Part shown: positions 1 to 10,127 of the stretch, piece by piece
How the letters are laid out: each line of letters opens with the position of its first letter
Numbering within the stretch: the first letter of the stretch is position 1
Origin: Prochlorococcus sp. AG-347-L19
Lineage (GTDB): Bacteria; Cyanobacteriota; Cyanobacteriia; PCC-6307; Cyanobiaceae
Length of the DNA: 64,000 nt
Assembly (NCBI GenBank): GCA_003278895.1
Contig: QCCO01000001.1
Location: 1 to 64,000 of the forward strand
Direction of reading: 5' to 3'
Translations under genes and position numbers: made by a program
Notes under the pieces: model-generated
Seen by the model: the letters and a program-made list of their open reading frames with translations, nothing else
Database searches by the model: none
Told to the model about the DNA's origin: nothing

Positions 1-95
1 GAAAATTACAACTTAATTCTTTAATTAATTAAAATTCATTATGTCTAGTAAATATCTAAAATGCAAAAAAAGCCATTATATCAACAGTTAAATTA

Positions 96-1856
96 ATGAG
101 AAATATTAATAAAAATAAAGATAGAAAAATTTTAAAAGTAATTTTAGAGTTATATCAAACTTTTTCACTTAAAAACCAAAAACTAACCAAATTGGTTTTA
201 TTAGTTATAGGAATCAATGCAATAGTAAGTACATTAACAGTTATATCTGCAGCACCATTCATATCAATTATTTCAAATCCTGAGATTATTACAAATAATA
301 AATTTGTTCAAGAATTTATTATAAATCCCTTTGATTTAAATAATCGTGAAGTTGTTTTCATTTTTGGTTTGTTTTTTGGAATAGTCTCCTTAACTTCTGC
401 TGGTATCAAAATAGCTGAATATTATCTAATAACTTGGTTCAGCTCAAAAGTTGGTACATCTTTGAGTATAGATATTTATAAAACCTCTTTATTTAAAAGT
501 TACGCTTTTCACATTGAAAATAATCCAAGTAAAATTGTTGCTTCTGCGACAAAGTTTGTTGATCAATCAGTTCAATTATTAAATTCTATTTTTAATATTT
601 TTTCGGGTTTTGTATCATCTCTCTGCATAATTATATCTTTATTAATTTATGCCTTTATACCATCATTGACAGCAATAATAACTTTTTTTCTAGTCTACGT
701 ATTATTAATTAAATATTTTAAAAGCACAATTTCAAACTTAAGCAAACAATGTTCCTATTCAACTAAAAAACAAGTCCAATTATTGCAAGAATCTCTAAAT
801 GGAATAAGAGATATAATAATCTCATCCAATCAATTATTTTATATAAAAAAATATAAAAATTTAGATATAGATGTAAGAACTAAACAAGCTAAAATTTTAT
901 TTATTGGATCTTTCCCCAGAGAAATAATAGAACTCACTAGTATAATTTTTTTAATTGCAATAACATTGAGATTATTTTATACAAATAATTCAGCAAATCT
1001 TATTACAACAGTTGGAATTATAGCTTTAGGCTCTCAAAAATTAATGCCAAATATGCAGAAAATTTATAATAATTGGGTTATTTTCTCATATGCTAAAGAA
1101 CCATTATTAAATATACTTGAATTTATAGACAAGTCAATTTATACACGTTCTGATATCAAAAATAAGACTAATATAAAATTCTTTAATTCGCTATCATTAT
1201 CAAAAATCTCTTTCAAATATCCCTCAGCAAAAAAAGTATCACTAAGAGATATAAATATGGAGGTAAAAAGAGGTGAAAAAGTTGGAATTATAGGAAATAC
1301 AGGTGAGGGTAAAAGTACTATTTTAGATATCTCTATGGGACTAATGATCCCATCTACGGGAAATGTTTTTATAAATAAGTTGGATTTACATGGTTCAAAA
1401 AATGATGAACTTTTAAAAGCTTGGAGATCATCAATTTATTGCGTACCTCAAACTATTTATTTAGCTGATATGAGTATCGCTGAAAATATAGCTATAGGAA
1501 TCGATAAACAAAATATAGATTGGGATTTGTTAATAGAATGTGCCAAAAAGGCACAAATTCATAAATTCATAACAAGTAGATTAGATAAATATGAAACTTT
1601 AGTTGGAGAAAAAGGAGTAAAACTTAGTGGAGGCCAAAGACAGAGAATTGGGATAGCTAGAGCTCTTTATAAAAGACCTAGAGTATTATTTTTAGATGAA
1701 GCAACGAGCTCTCTAGATGATAAAACAGAAGAAAATGTTATGAGAGGTATTCTTGAAAATTCTAGTGGTTTAACTATAGTTTCAATTGCCCATAGATTAA
1801 GTTCTTTAAAAAATTTTGACAGAATATATAAAGTTAAAAATGGTAGATTAGAGTAA
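96..1856 (+). CDS. ABC transporter, fused permease/ATPase (MsbA/PglK-like lipid-linked glycan flippase)
   Basis: Multi-TM N-terminus; Walker A GNTGEGKST, signature LSGGQRQRIGIARAL, Walker B VLFLDEATSSLD. Confidence 0.9.
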   Translation: MRNINKNKDRKILKVILELYQTFSLKNQKLTKLVLLVIGINAIVSTLTVISAAPFISIISNPEIITNNKFVQEFIINPFDLNNREVVFIFGLFFGIVSLTSAGIKIAEYYLITWFSSKVGTSLSIDIYKTSLFKSYAFHIENNPSKIVASATKFVDQSVQLLNSIFNIFSGFVSSLCIIISLLIYAFIPSLTAIITFFLVYVLLIKYFKSTISNLSKQCSYSTKKQVQLLQESLNGIRDIIISSNQLFYIKKYKNLDIDVRTKQAKILFIGSFPREIIELTSIIFLIAITLRLFYTNNSANLITTVGIIALGSQKLMPNMQKIYNNWVIFSYAKEPLLNILEFIDKSIYTRSDIKNKTNIKFFNSLSLSKISFKYPSAKKVSLRDINMEVKRGEKVGIIGNTGEGKSTILDISMGLMIPSTGNVFINKLDLHGSKNDELLKAWRSSIYCVPQTIYLADMSIAENIAIGIDKQNIDWDLLIECAKKAQIHKFITSRLDKYETLVGEKGVKLSGGQRQRIGIARALYKRPRVLFLDEATSSLDDKTEENVMRGILENSSGLTIVSIAHRLSSLKNFDRIYKVKNGRLE

Positions 1857-1864
1857 TAATAATA

Positions 1865-2626
1865 TTGAAAAATTTAAAATTAGATTTGAAAAAATTCTCC
1901 TTAAAAAAACTTCTTGGTGATTTCGATTATAATTATCATAATGATATTTTTATTAAAAGTTTAAATAAGATAGAAACATATAGGTGGGAGACAATTAAAA
2001 CAAAAGAGCCTGAGACAATAGAGTGGATAAATAATATAGATAAAGAATCCATATTCATAGATATAGGATCTAACATTGGAATTTTTACAATTGCAGCTGT
2101 AGCTAAAGGTATTAAGCAAATAATTTCAATAGAACCCTACAGGAAAAACTTTATTACTTTGTGTAGAAATCTTGAAGAAAATCATATTAAGAATGTAGCA
2201 GCATTTAATATTGGAATTTCAGACTCCTCTGAATTTGTTTGTTTTTCTGGATCAAATTTAGAATCAGGTGGGGCAGAATTTACTTATGAAAAATCTAATC
2301 TTTTTAATATAAATACTACTTTATTCAATAATTTTAATTTTATAGAAAAGTATTTAAATGATAAACCTCTTTATATAAAAATTGATGTAGATGGTGGAGA
2401 AATAAATGCTTTAAATGGTATTAAAAATTTACTTTTAAGAAGCAATACTAAATCTCTATTAATAGAAAGCTCAGCTAACAATACTCAAGAAAAAATAAAT
2501 TTAATTATGAAAAAATATGGTTTTGAAATTGACAAATATTATGAAGAATTCCGTCCACATTCTATAGTAAGAAGAATAAAAGAAAATAACATAGCAAGAA
2601 ATAATGTTTACTCAAAAAGCAAATGA
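1865..2626 (+). CDS. FkbM-family methyltransferase (TTG start)
   Basis: FIDIGSNIGIFTIAA SAM-binding motif, IEPYRKNF, KIDVDGGEINAL. Confidence 0.8.
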   Translation: MKNLKLDLKKFSLKKLLGDFDYNYHNDIFIKSLNKIETYRWETIKTKEPETIEWINNIDKESIFIDIGSNIGIFTIAAVAKGIKQIISIEPYRKNFITLCRNLEENHIKNVAAFNIGISDSSEFVCFSGSNLESGGAEFTYEKSNLFNINTTLFNNFNFIEKYLNDKPLYIKIDVDGGEINALNGIKNLLLRSNTKSLLIESSANNTQEKINLIMKKYGFEIDKYYEEFRPHSIVRRIKENNIARNNVYSKSK

Positions 2627-3690
2627 TAAATAAAATCCAAAAAAAAGGTATTTCAGAAATAAATGGATTCAGAATTCCAAATTCCCTAGAGATTATTGCT
2701 GAAGTTGGCCAAAATCATCAAGGAAATATTGATAACGCTATTAAATATGTTGAAGAATTTTCAAAATTAGGAGCTACCACGATAAAATTTCAAGCAAGAA
2801 ATAATAAAGAACTTTTTGACTCTTCCAGATATAACTTAATATATGATTCGCCAAATGCATTTGGCTTAACTTACGGAGAGCATCGGGAAAAATTAGAATT
2901 TGATGAGAATGAATTTATAAAAATAAAAAAAGCTATAAATTTCTCAAAAAATAAATTTTGTTGCACCCCCTTTGATCAAAAATCTCTTGAAATGTTACTA
3001 AAAATTGACGTTGACATGCTTAAAGTTGCTTCTTTTGATATGGGCAATTTACCTTTTCTAAAACAAATAGGTAAATCAAAAAAACCCACAATCATTAGTA
3101 CTGGCGGGGCTAACTTGGAAGTAATAATTAATAGTATTAAGGCCATAGATTACGGCCAAGATATATATATTTTACATTGCACATCAGAATATCCATGTAC
3201 AGCTGACAAGGTAAATCTATCCATGATTCCTATTCTTATAAACAAATTTCCTAAACATCAAATTGGAATATCGGATCATTTCAATGGAACTTTAACTGGA
3301 CCATTAGCAAGAATTCTAGGTGCAACAGTCTTTGAAAAACATGTTACATTTGATAGATCATTAAAAGGTTCAGATCATAAATTCTCTTTAGAACCTGATG
3401 GTTTTAGAAAGTTCGTAAGAGATATAAAAAGAACTGAAATTTTGTATCATAGAAATGATAGAAGTAATATTGGTAAAGAAGATGTATTTGAAAGACTCGG
3501 CAAAAGTTGTGTTGCTTCTAAAGATATAAAAAAAGGTGAAATTATAAAAATTGAGCACATAACTGGTAAGATTTTTGATAAACAAAAAATTCCAATTAGA
3601 GAATGCATGAACCTAATTGGCAAGAGCTTATCTAAAGATATTAAAAAAGGGCAAGAATTTGATTACAACATTATAAATGAATCTCATTAA
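2623..3690 (+). CDS. N-acetylneuraminate synthase family protein (NeuB-like, C-terminal SAF domain)
   Basis: EIIAEVGQNHQGN, KFQARN, GISDHFNGT, FEKHVTFDRSLKGSDHKFSLEP; C-terminal SAF-like SCVASKDIKKGEII. Confidence 0.88.
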   Translation: MINKIQKKGISEINGFRIPNSLEIIAEVGQNHQGNIDNAIKYVEEFSKLGATTIKFQARNNKELFDSSRYNLIYDSPNAFGLTYGEHREKLEFDENEFIKIKKAINFSKNKFCCTPFDQKSLEMLLKIDVDMLKVASFDMGNLPFLKQIGKSKKPTIISTGGANLEVIINSIKAIDYGQDIYILHCTSEYPCTADKVNLSMIPILINKFPKHQIGISDHFNGTLTGPLARILGATVFEKHVTFDRSLKGSDHKFSLEPDGFRKFVRDIKRTEILYHRNDRSNIGKEDVFERLGKSCVASKDIKKGEIIKIEHITGKIFDKQKIPIRECMNLIGKSLSKDIKKGQEFDYNIINESH

Positions 3691-4417
3691 CTCATCTAAT
3701 TATAAGTTTGTAGCTTTTATTCCTGCAAGATCTGGATCAAAGCGCATTAAAAATAAAAATATTTCAATCATAAATGGACAGAATCTAATTCAGAGAGCAA
3801 TAAATTGTGCTAGTAAAATCAAACTTATATCTGAAATTATTATTTCTACTGACAGTAAAGAATATGAGTTAATGGCTAAAAAAAATGGGGCCTCAAGTTA
3901 TGGCTTAAGACCAGCACATCTCTCAAAAGATTCTTCAAGTGATAAAGAATGGTTATTTTGGTTATGTACTTTATTAAGGGAGGGGAATAAAAAATATACT
4001 CATTATTTAATATTAAGGCCAACATCACCCTTTAGAAGTTCAGAATTAGTAAATACTGCAATTAATACCTTTATCAAAGCTCCTAAAGATTCTTTCACAA
4101 CCTTAAGGTCAGTTAGTAAAACAAAAGAACATCCTGGAAAAATGTGGGTTATTTTATCTGAAAATAAAATGTCAAGATTATTCCCATTTCATACAAATAA
4201 TATTCCTTGGTCAGATCAATCATATTCTTGTTTACCTTCTACTTATATTCAAAATGCCTGCATCGAGATCGGGTCTATAAATGGTATTTTAGAAAACATG
4301 CCCTCTTCAGGTTTCTCTACAATACCTTTCATTTGGGAAGGCAATGAAATATTTGATATAAATACACCAGAAGATTTAGAGTATGCAAGGTATATTGCTA
4401 ATAAATTGGATATATGA
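3677..4417 (+). CDS. Acylneuraminate cytidylyltransferase-like protein (NeuA-like)
   Basis: FIPARSGSKRIKNKNI, LRPTSPFRSSELV, FDINTPEDLEYA. Confidence 0.88.
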   Translation: MNLINSSNYKFVAFIPARSGSKRIKNKNISIINGQNLIQRAINCASKIKLISEIIISTDSKEYELMAKKNGASSYGLRPAHLSKDSSSDKEWLFWLCTLLREGNKKYTHYLILRPTSPFRSSELVNTAINTFIKAPKDSFTTLRSVSKTKEHPGKMWVILSENKMSRLFPFHTNNIPWSDQSYSCLPSTYIQNACIEIGSINGILENMPSSGFSTIPFIWEGNEIFDINTPEDLEYARYIANKLDI

Positions 4418-5739
4418 AAAAAAAAGCTTCATTAGTAATAACAAGTGAAGAACTTTATCAAAATTATTTTTTATCTGGATTAATCAATATTTTTATTGAT
4501 AAATATGAATTATCTATAATTTGTGATCATTCTATATATCAGACTATCTTACCATTTGCTAAAAAAAACAAACTTAAATGCATAAGTTATAAAAAAGATT
4601 TTTTATTGATGGCGAATTTCATAGGCCTATCATTGGTTAAAACAAAAGAATTATCCAAATTATGTAGAGGATTTAACTTAAGGTTAATAAGAATTCATCC
4701 TTCATTTTTATATCTAAAATCTTTTGGTATTATTCAGTTTTTAAGATCTTTTATAAAAGATTACTTATATTTATTAATTTCTAGATATTGTTCAAATAGA
4801 AACTTTAAAAGATTAATACCAAAAGTTAAACAAACTGAGCTAATAAAATGTATTTTAAGATTAAACCCAAAGTATATTTTTATACCTTGCCAGGCAGTTA
4901 GTTATGAAGTTTTTTATTCCTCTTTTGCAAGAGAAAAAAGCATTGTAAAATCCTTAGAAATATGTTTAGTAGATAATTGGGATAATCTATGCAGCAAAAG
5001 TACTTTTTTGATTAAACCTTATAAAGTTGGAGTTTATAGTCAACAAGCAAAAAATTATTGCGATAGGATCCAGGGTTTAGATGAAAAAAGCGTTTTTATT
5101 TGGGGAAGTCCAAGATACGATTTATATCAAAGTTCAAATAAAAAAAATGTTAATTTGAATAAATCAAAACCATATATTCTATATGCAGGAACAAGTATTT
5201 ATTATGATGAATTCAAAGATATAAATTTTTTAAATGCTGAACTTAAAAACTCAGATTTAAAAAATTTAGTGATCAATTATCTACCTCATCCTTATAGAAC
5301 AATTCCTTATAAATATAAAAAGAAAGTTATTAAAGAAAAATTTGCAGAAAAAAACATTAATTTAATTAAAAGATCAGGTATAAGAAATCTTAATCAAGTT
5401 GTAGAAATAGTAAAAAATTCAGAATTCATAATCTGCGGTCCTACAAGCATAATACTTGAAGGTATCTTGTGCGAAAAAAAAGTAATTATAAGCGCAAGGA
5501 GTAATCTAAAAAGTTATCAACCAAACCCTCAGATTTTGTTTGGTTATGAACATTTTGATGGTTTAGAAATAAATCCATTAATAAGAATAATTTCTGAACA
5601 AAGTTCTTTGCATTCTGCTTTAAATTGGGCAAAAAAAAAGCCCACTTTAGAAGAAATTAAAAAATCAAATACTTTATTAAATTATTATATTGAACTAAAT
5701 TTAAAAAGAAAAAATATTCTCTCAAAAGAAGCTCCATAA
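4414..5739 (+). CDS. Putative glycosyltransferase, GT-B-like (possibly NulO/polysialyltransferase-like)
   Basis: YLPHPYRTIPYKYKKK and FIICGPTSIILEGILCEKKVI resemble the C-terminal donor site of capsule GT-B enzymes; position directly after a NeuA-like gene. Confidence 0.5.
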   Translation: MKKKASLVITSEELYQNYFLSGLINIFIDKYELSIICDHSIYQTILPFAKKNKLKCISYKKDFLLMANFIGLSLVKTKELSKLCRGFNLRLIRIHPSFLYLKSFGIIQFLRSFIKDYLYLLISRYCSNRNFKRLIPKVKQTELIKCILRLNPKYIFIPCQAVSYEVFYSSFAREKSIVKSLEICLVDNWDNLCSKSTFLIKPYKVGVYSQQAKNYCDRIQGLDEKSVFIWGSPRYDLYQSSNKKNVNLNKSKPYILYAGTSIYYDEFKDINFLNAELKNSDLKNLVINYLPHPYRTIPYKYKKKVIKEKFAEKNINLIKRSGIRNLNQVVEIVKNSEFIICGPTSIILEGILCEKKVIISARSNLKSYQPNPQILFGYEHFDGLEINPLIRIISEQSSLHSALNWAKKKPTLEEIKKSNTLLNYYIELNLKRKNILSKEAP

Positions 5740-5908
5740 TCAAATTCTAAACAAAAAACTATAAATCCTTAAAAATAATTATTTTTCGAATAATCTTTAA
5801 AAACAAATTAATAAACATTAACAATTAAAAAGACATGCTATGATCAAGCTTAAGTTTAGATATTAATTGAAGTTAAAAAATAACTAAATTACAACATCAA
5901 TACATTCA

Positions 5909-6829
5909 ATGAATAACTTAAAACCTAGTGGATTAATATTAGATTTTGATGGAGTTTTTACTGATAACTTTTTATTAACTGATTCACATGGTAATGAACT
6001 AATTAGAACATCCAAATATGATAGCCTTGCTTTAAAAGACTTTAAATCTAGATTTCCTTTATTCCCAATCACGGTAATTAGTAGTGAAACAAATAATTGT
6101 GTAATAAAAAGATGTCAAAAACTTAAAATAAATCTCTATCATTCTGTTGAAGATAAGGTCACAACAGCCAAAAATTGGTCTAAGCAAAATAATATAGATT
6201 TAAAAAAAAGTATTTTTCTTTGTAATGATATTAACGATATTGAACTTTGTAAAATCGTTGGATTCCCAATAGGAGTAGCTGATTGCAATAAAATAATAAA
6301 ACCTTTTATAAAGCAAATAACTTCTCGTTCCGGAGGTAATGGTGCTATTGCTGAAGTACTAAATTTAATATCAAATATTTTAAACGATAGCAATTTACAT
6401 AAATCTATTCCACCAACAAAACCAATAAATCGAGATGTAGGTTTTAGAGAATGGGGAAAAGAAAGGTTATTATTTCTCTCGCCATCTTATTACACTGTTA
6501 AAGAGCTTTTTATTAAAAAAGGATTTAAAGGCGGACTACAAATGCATAGATTAAAAGACGAATCGGCGTATATAGTTTCTGGTAAACTTCTATTAAGATT
6601 TGATGAAGGTGATGGAATACTAAAAAAGAAAATTTTTTTACCTGGAGAATCTATTAGGTTTGAGCCGGGATGTGTTCACCAAGAAGAGGCTCTAGAAGAC
6701 ACTTTGCTAATAGAATGTTCTACTCCACATTTTAACGACAGGATCAGAATGGAATCCCATTATGATGTTGATTATGATAAAGGCAAAGGTTTGCCTACAA
6801 CCAATTTATTCGACATAGAAATAAAATAA
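5909..6829 (+). CDS. HAD-family (KdsC-like) phosphatase fused to C-terminal cupin domain
   Basis: LDFDGVFTDN HAD motif I, CNDINDIELCK motif IV region; C-terminal cupin GGLQMHRLKDESAYIVSGKLLLRFDEG...FEPGCVHQEEA. Confidence 0.75.
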   Translation: MNNLKPSGLILDFDGVFTDNFLLTDSHGNELIRTSKYDSLALKDFKSRFPLFPITVISSETNNCVIKRCQKLKINLYHSVEDKVTTAKNWSKQNNIDLKKSIFLCNDINDIELCKIVGFPIGVADCNKIIKPFIKQITSRSGGNGAIAEVLNLISNILNDSNLHKSIPPTKPINRDVGFREWGKERLLFLSPSYYTVKELFIKKGFKGGLQMHRLKDESAYIVSGKLLLRFDEGDGILKKKIFLPGESIRFEPGCVHQEEALEDTLLIECSTPHFNDRIRMESHYDVDYDKGKGLPTTNLFDIEIK

Positions 6830-6904
6830 AATTAAAAACTTAAATAAAAAAAACTTTTCAAATAATTAAGATTATTTAAATAGAGTGATAAAGTTTATAA
6901 AGAT

Positions 6905-7969
6905 TTGTTCTCTAGAATGATTTTCAATCCTAAGGAAATATCACTTAAAGAAAACCAAAATCTTCGTGATGCTTTAGTCCATTTAAATAAGGGTGGAATT
7001 CAAATAGCATTAGTCATAAATGAAGATGATAAATTAATTGGAACAATTTCCGATGGAGATATAAGAAGGGCTTTGTTAAAAAACAAATCACTAGATTGCT
7101 CCGTTCTCAAAATAATGAATCCAGAGTTCATCTCTCTCAAAGAGTCTTACAAAAATAAACTTGCTCTAGAGTTAATGAAAAAAAATAGTATAAATCAAAT
7201 TCCAATTTTAGATGATTTAGGAAGAGTTAAAGATATATTATGTCTTCAAGAATTAATTCCAGTCCCAATTGAACAAAAAAATGCAGTTGTAATTATGGCA
7301 GGAGGGGAAGGAAAAAGACTTAGACCTTATACAGATGAATGTCCAAAACCAATGTTATGTGTCAGTGGTAAACCAATTCTTCAAACATTGTTAGAAAAAT
7401 CTATTGAAGGTGGTTTTAAAAACTATTTCTTCTCGGTAAATTATCTCAAAGAACAAATTATTAATTTTTTTAAAGATGGTTCTGATTGGGGTGTTGATAT
7501 TACTTATCTTATTGAAAAAAAACCTCTAGGCACTGCTGGATCTTTATCCTTATTACCGAAAGACTTAAAATATCCATTTATTGTGATGAATGGAGATATC
7601 CTTACTAAGTTTGATTATAAAAGTCTTATAAATTTTCATAATGAGAATTCTGCATATGCAACAATATGTGTAAGAGAACATTCAACTGATATACCTTTTG
7701 GAGTGATTGAATCTGACGGTTTACAGTTAAAAAGAATAATTGAAAAGCCTACTCTGAGCCATCTCGTAAATGCTGGAGTATATACATTTGATCCCGAGGT
7801 AGTTAAATATATTGATCCAGATTCTTATATAGATATTCCAGAATTAATATTGAAGTTAAAGAAATTTAACAAAAAGGTTCTGATCTGTCCAATTCATGAA
7901 TATTGGTTAGATATTGGTAGAAAAGAAACATTAATGGAGGCTAACGATTCATGGAATAATCAGCAGTAA
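6905..7969 (+). CDS. CBS-domain nucleotidyltransferase (PtmE-like sugar-1-phosphate guanylyltransferase family)
   Basis: Two CBS repeats (LVINEDDKLIGTISDGDIRRALL) followed by MAGGEGKRLRPYTDECPKPML nucleotidyltransferase motif. TTG start at 6905 or ATG at 6917. Confidence 0.82.
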   Translation: MFSRMIFNPKEISLKENQNLRDALVHLNKGGIQIALVINEDDKLIGTISDGDIRRALLKNKSLDCSVLKIMNPEFISLKESYKNKLALELMKKNSINQIPILDDLGRVKDILCLQELIPVPIEQKNAVVIMAGGEGKRLRPYTDECPKPMLCVSGKPILQTLLEKSIEGGFKNYFFSVNYLKEQIINFFKDGSDWGVDITYLIEKKPLGTAGSLSLLPKDLKYPFIVMNGDILTKFDYKSLINFHNENSAYATICVREHSTDIPFGVIESDGLQLKRIIEKPTLSHLVNAGVYTFDPEVVKYIDPDSYIDIPELILKLKKFNKKVLICPIHEYWLDIGRKETLMEANDSWNNQQ

Positions 7970-8020
7970 ATAAACTTTTCATTACAAATTATAAAATTAA
8001 AACTCTTTAATTCTAAAAAT

Positions 8021-8047
8021 TATTAGCCCTCATAGGCTAATATTTTA
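8021..8047 (+). terminator. Possible intrinsic terminator
   Basis: Perfect 8-bp inverted repeat TATTAGCC-ctcata-GGCTAATA followed by a short T-rich stretch, 52 nt after the stop of the preceding gene. Confidence 0.4.
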
Positions 8048-8133
8048 AGAACAATTAAAAAATTTTAAATATATTATTAAATTCAATTTGATCTTTTAAT
8101 AAATTGATTTTTGCAAATTTTAAAATTGGATAA

Positions 8134-8943
8134 ATGCTTTCTCTTATAGTTCCTACTTTCAATTCTGATAAAAATATTAAAAAATTAATTGAAAGTATTG
8201 AAGCTCAAATCGGGGATATTAATTTCGAAGTTATTTTTATTGATAATCTTTCATCTGATAATACAAAGAAAATTATTGATCAATCAAATATTAAAAATTC
8301 ATCTTTTTATTCAAAAAAAGATAAAGGGATTTATGATGCAATTAATTATGGTGTTAAAAAAGCAATTAACGAATGGATTTGGATTTTAGGTAGTGATGAT
8401 GTTATTTTCAAGAACAATATAATTTCTAAGATTTCAAAGACTATCAATAAAATTGATAAGAGTTTTTCTGGAATTTATGGCACAGTGGTTTTAAAATGCA
8501 ATAGGAAAATATTCAATTCAGAATACTCTATTGATGATCATTTCAAAAAGTCATTATGTCAACAATCAATAGTTTATAGAAAAGAATCTATTATAAAGGC
8601 AGGCTATTTTGAAAATAAATATATAACTACAGCTGATTACGTATTAAATATGAAATTACTAAAAAACAACCCAAATGCCTTTTATTATGTAGATTTCCCT
8701 CTCGCTATTTTTAACTTTACAGGAGCAAGTTTCCAAAAAAAAGATACTTTTTTTGTTAAAAAATCATTAGAATTAAGAATTGAAAATTTAGGGCATCATA
8801 TTAACTTAAAATCGCTGATAATTGCATTTTTTGGTCGTAGAGGAATAGTTCATTATTCTTTGAATAATAAAATTAATAATTCACTAAAATTAATAAAATT
8901 ATTCTTTAGTATTATTTTACATAAGGCTAAAAATGGAAAATAA
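8134..8943 (+). CDS. Glycosyltransferase family 2
   Basis: LIVPTFNSDKNIKKLIESIEAQ, DKGIYDAINYGVKKAINEWIWILGSDD. Confidence 0.85.
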   Translation: MLSLIVPTFNSDKNIKKLIESIEAQIGDINFEVIFIDNLSSDNTKKIIDQSNIKNSSFYSKKDKGIYDAINYGVKKAINEWIWILGSDDVIFKNNIISKISKTINKIDKSFSGIYGTVVLKCNRKIFNSEYSIDDHFKKSLCQQSIVYRKESIIKAGYFENKYITTADYVLNMKLLKNNPNAFYYVDFPLAIFNFTGASFQKKDTFFVKKSLELRIENLGHHINLKSLIIAFFGRRGIVHYSLNNKINNSLKLIKLFFSIILHKAKNGK

Positions 8944-10117
8944 ACTTTTATCCAGAAAAAACTTTAATTACCTTATACTTTTATTCTTTTTTTTATCAAT
9001 TAATCCAGTTATCCTAAAATATGTATATCCTTTATTAGGTTATCCTTTATCTTTTTCATGTTTAACCTACGCAATTTTTCATTTAATAAAAAATAGTTAT
9101 ATAGAAATTACTGAATATAGAAAATTATATTTATTATCTCTTTTGATATTTGCGATTTGGCAAATGTGCTTATCTTTTATTTCTACACGTACTTTTTTTG
9201 CTTTAAATTCAATACAATTTTTAGCCACTATAATTATGATTTTATATGCTTATTCAATTGATAAAGAAAATAATTTAAAAATACTTTTAACTAGAATGTT
9301 TGCCTTTTTAGTCACACTAGCTCTTATATCTTTAATACTTGCAGTTATCTTTAAGCCATTACCTTTTTTGATTTTTAACTATAAAGAAGAGGCACAAAGT
9401 CAGCTTGTTTTTTTTACATTTAGTAATTTGTATTTTCCATTCAATGGTTTTCTGAGATTTGCAACAATATTCGAAGAATCAGGGACTTTGGGATCTTATG
9501 TTCTAATTATTTTATCATCAATTTTATCTCAGAAAGATAAACTCAAATATTCACGTTTCATATTATTTATAGGAACATTATTTTCAACGAGCGTGGGTTA
9601 TATATTAGGTATCGCAACCTTTTTTGCGACATTTCTATCATTAAACCTTGCAAAGTTATCACAAACATTAGTTTTACGTAAAAAATCCTTTTTTTTAATT
9701 TTAATCTCACCTTTACTCTTATTATTAATTATTTTCTTTTTAAATCAGCTAATGCCAGATTATCTCACAATAAGAATTAATAGATTTCAAAATATATATG
9801 AAGAAGGAAGGTTCGAGGCTTTTATAACCGATTTCAAAAGTTTCAAACTTGCCCCATTTTTCGGCCAATCCCTAAAAAGCAATCCCGGTTTATTAAGAGG
9901 CAATAATCCATTTTCAACTTTTGCAGAATTTGGGATAATAGGTTCATTTTTTTATTTTCTCCCTTTTTTAATATATTTAAAATACATATCAAAACTTTAT
10001 CAACTTGAGCCAATAAAAAGAAATTCTATAATTTTTTCCCTTTTAACTCTCTTAATACATAGACCAGAAATTGTCTTTCCAAGTATCTCACTTATAATCG
10101 GCATCTTAATAATATAA
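8933..10117 (+). CDS. O-antigen polymerase/ligase-like membrane protein (Wzy-like)
   Basis: About 10 hydrophobic segments, embedded among glycosyltransferases; FEESGTLGSY and NNPFSTFAEFGIIG typical of Wzy/WaaL proteins. Confidence 0.65.
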   Translation: MENKLLSRKNFNYLILLFFFLSINPVILKYVYPLLGYPLSFSCLTYAIFHLIKNSYIEITEYRKLYLLSLLIFAIWQMCLSFISTRTFFALNSIQFLATIIMILYAYSIDKENNLKILLTRMFAFLVTLALISLILAVIFKPLPFLIFNYKEEAQSQLVFFTFSNLYFPFNGFLRFATIFEESGTLGSYVLIILSSILSQKDKLKYSRFILFIGTLFSTSVGYILGIATFFATFLSLNLAKLSQTLVLRKKSFFLILISPLLLLLIIFFLNQLMPDYLTIRINRFQNIYEEGRFEAFITDFKSFKLAPFFGQSLKSNPGLLRGNNPFSTFAEFGIIGSFFYFLPFLIYLKYISKLYQLEPIKRNSIIFSLLTLLIHRPEIVFPSISLIIGILII

Positions 10118-10127
10118 TATTGATCTT

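Noticed and set aside
3388-3585. 65-aa minus ORF inside the first NeuB gene
   Set aside because: Antisense shadow of a confident coding region.
6139-6393. 84-aa minus ORF inside the HAD-cupin gene
   Set aside because: Antisense shadow; no family motif.
8189-8389. 66-aa plus ORF in another frame of the GT2 gene
   Set aside because: Out-of-frame reading of a clear GT2 (K/I/L-rich, no motif).
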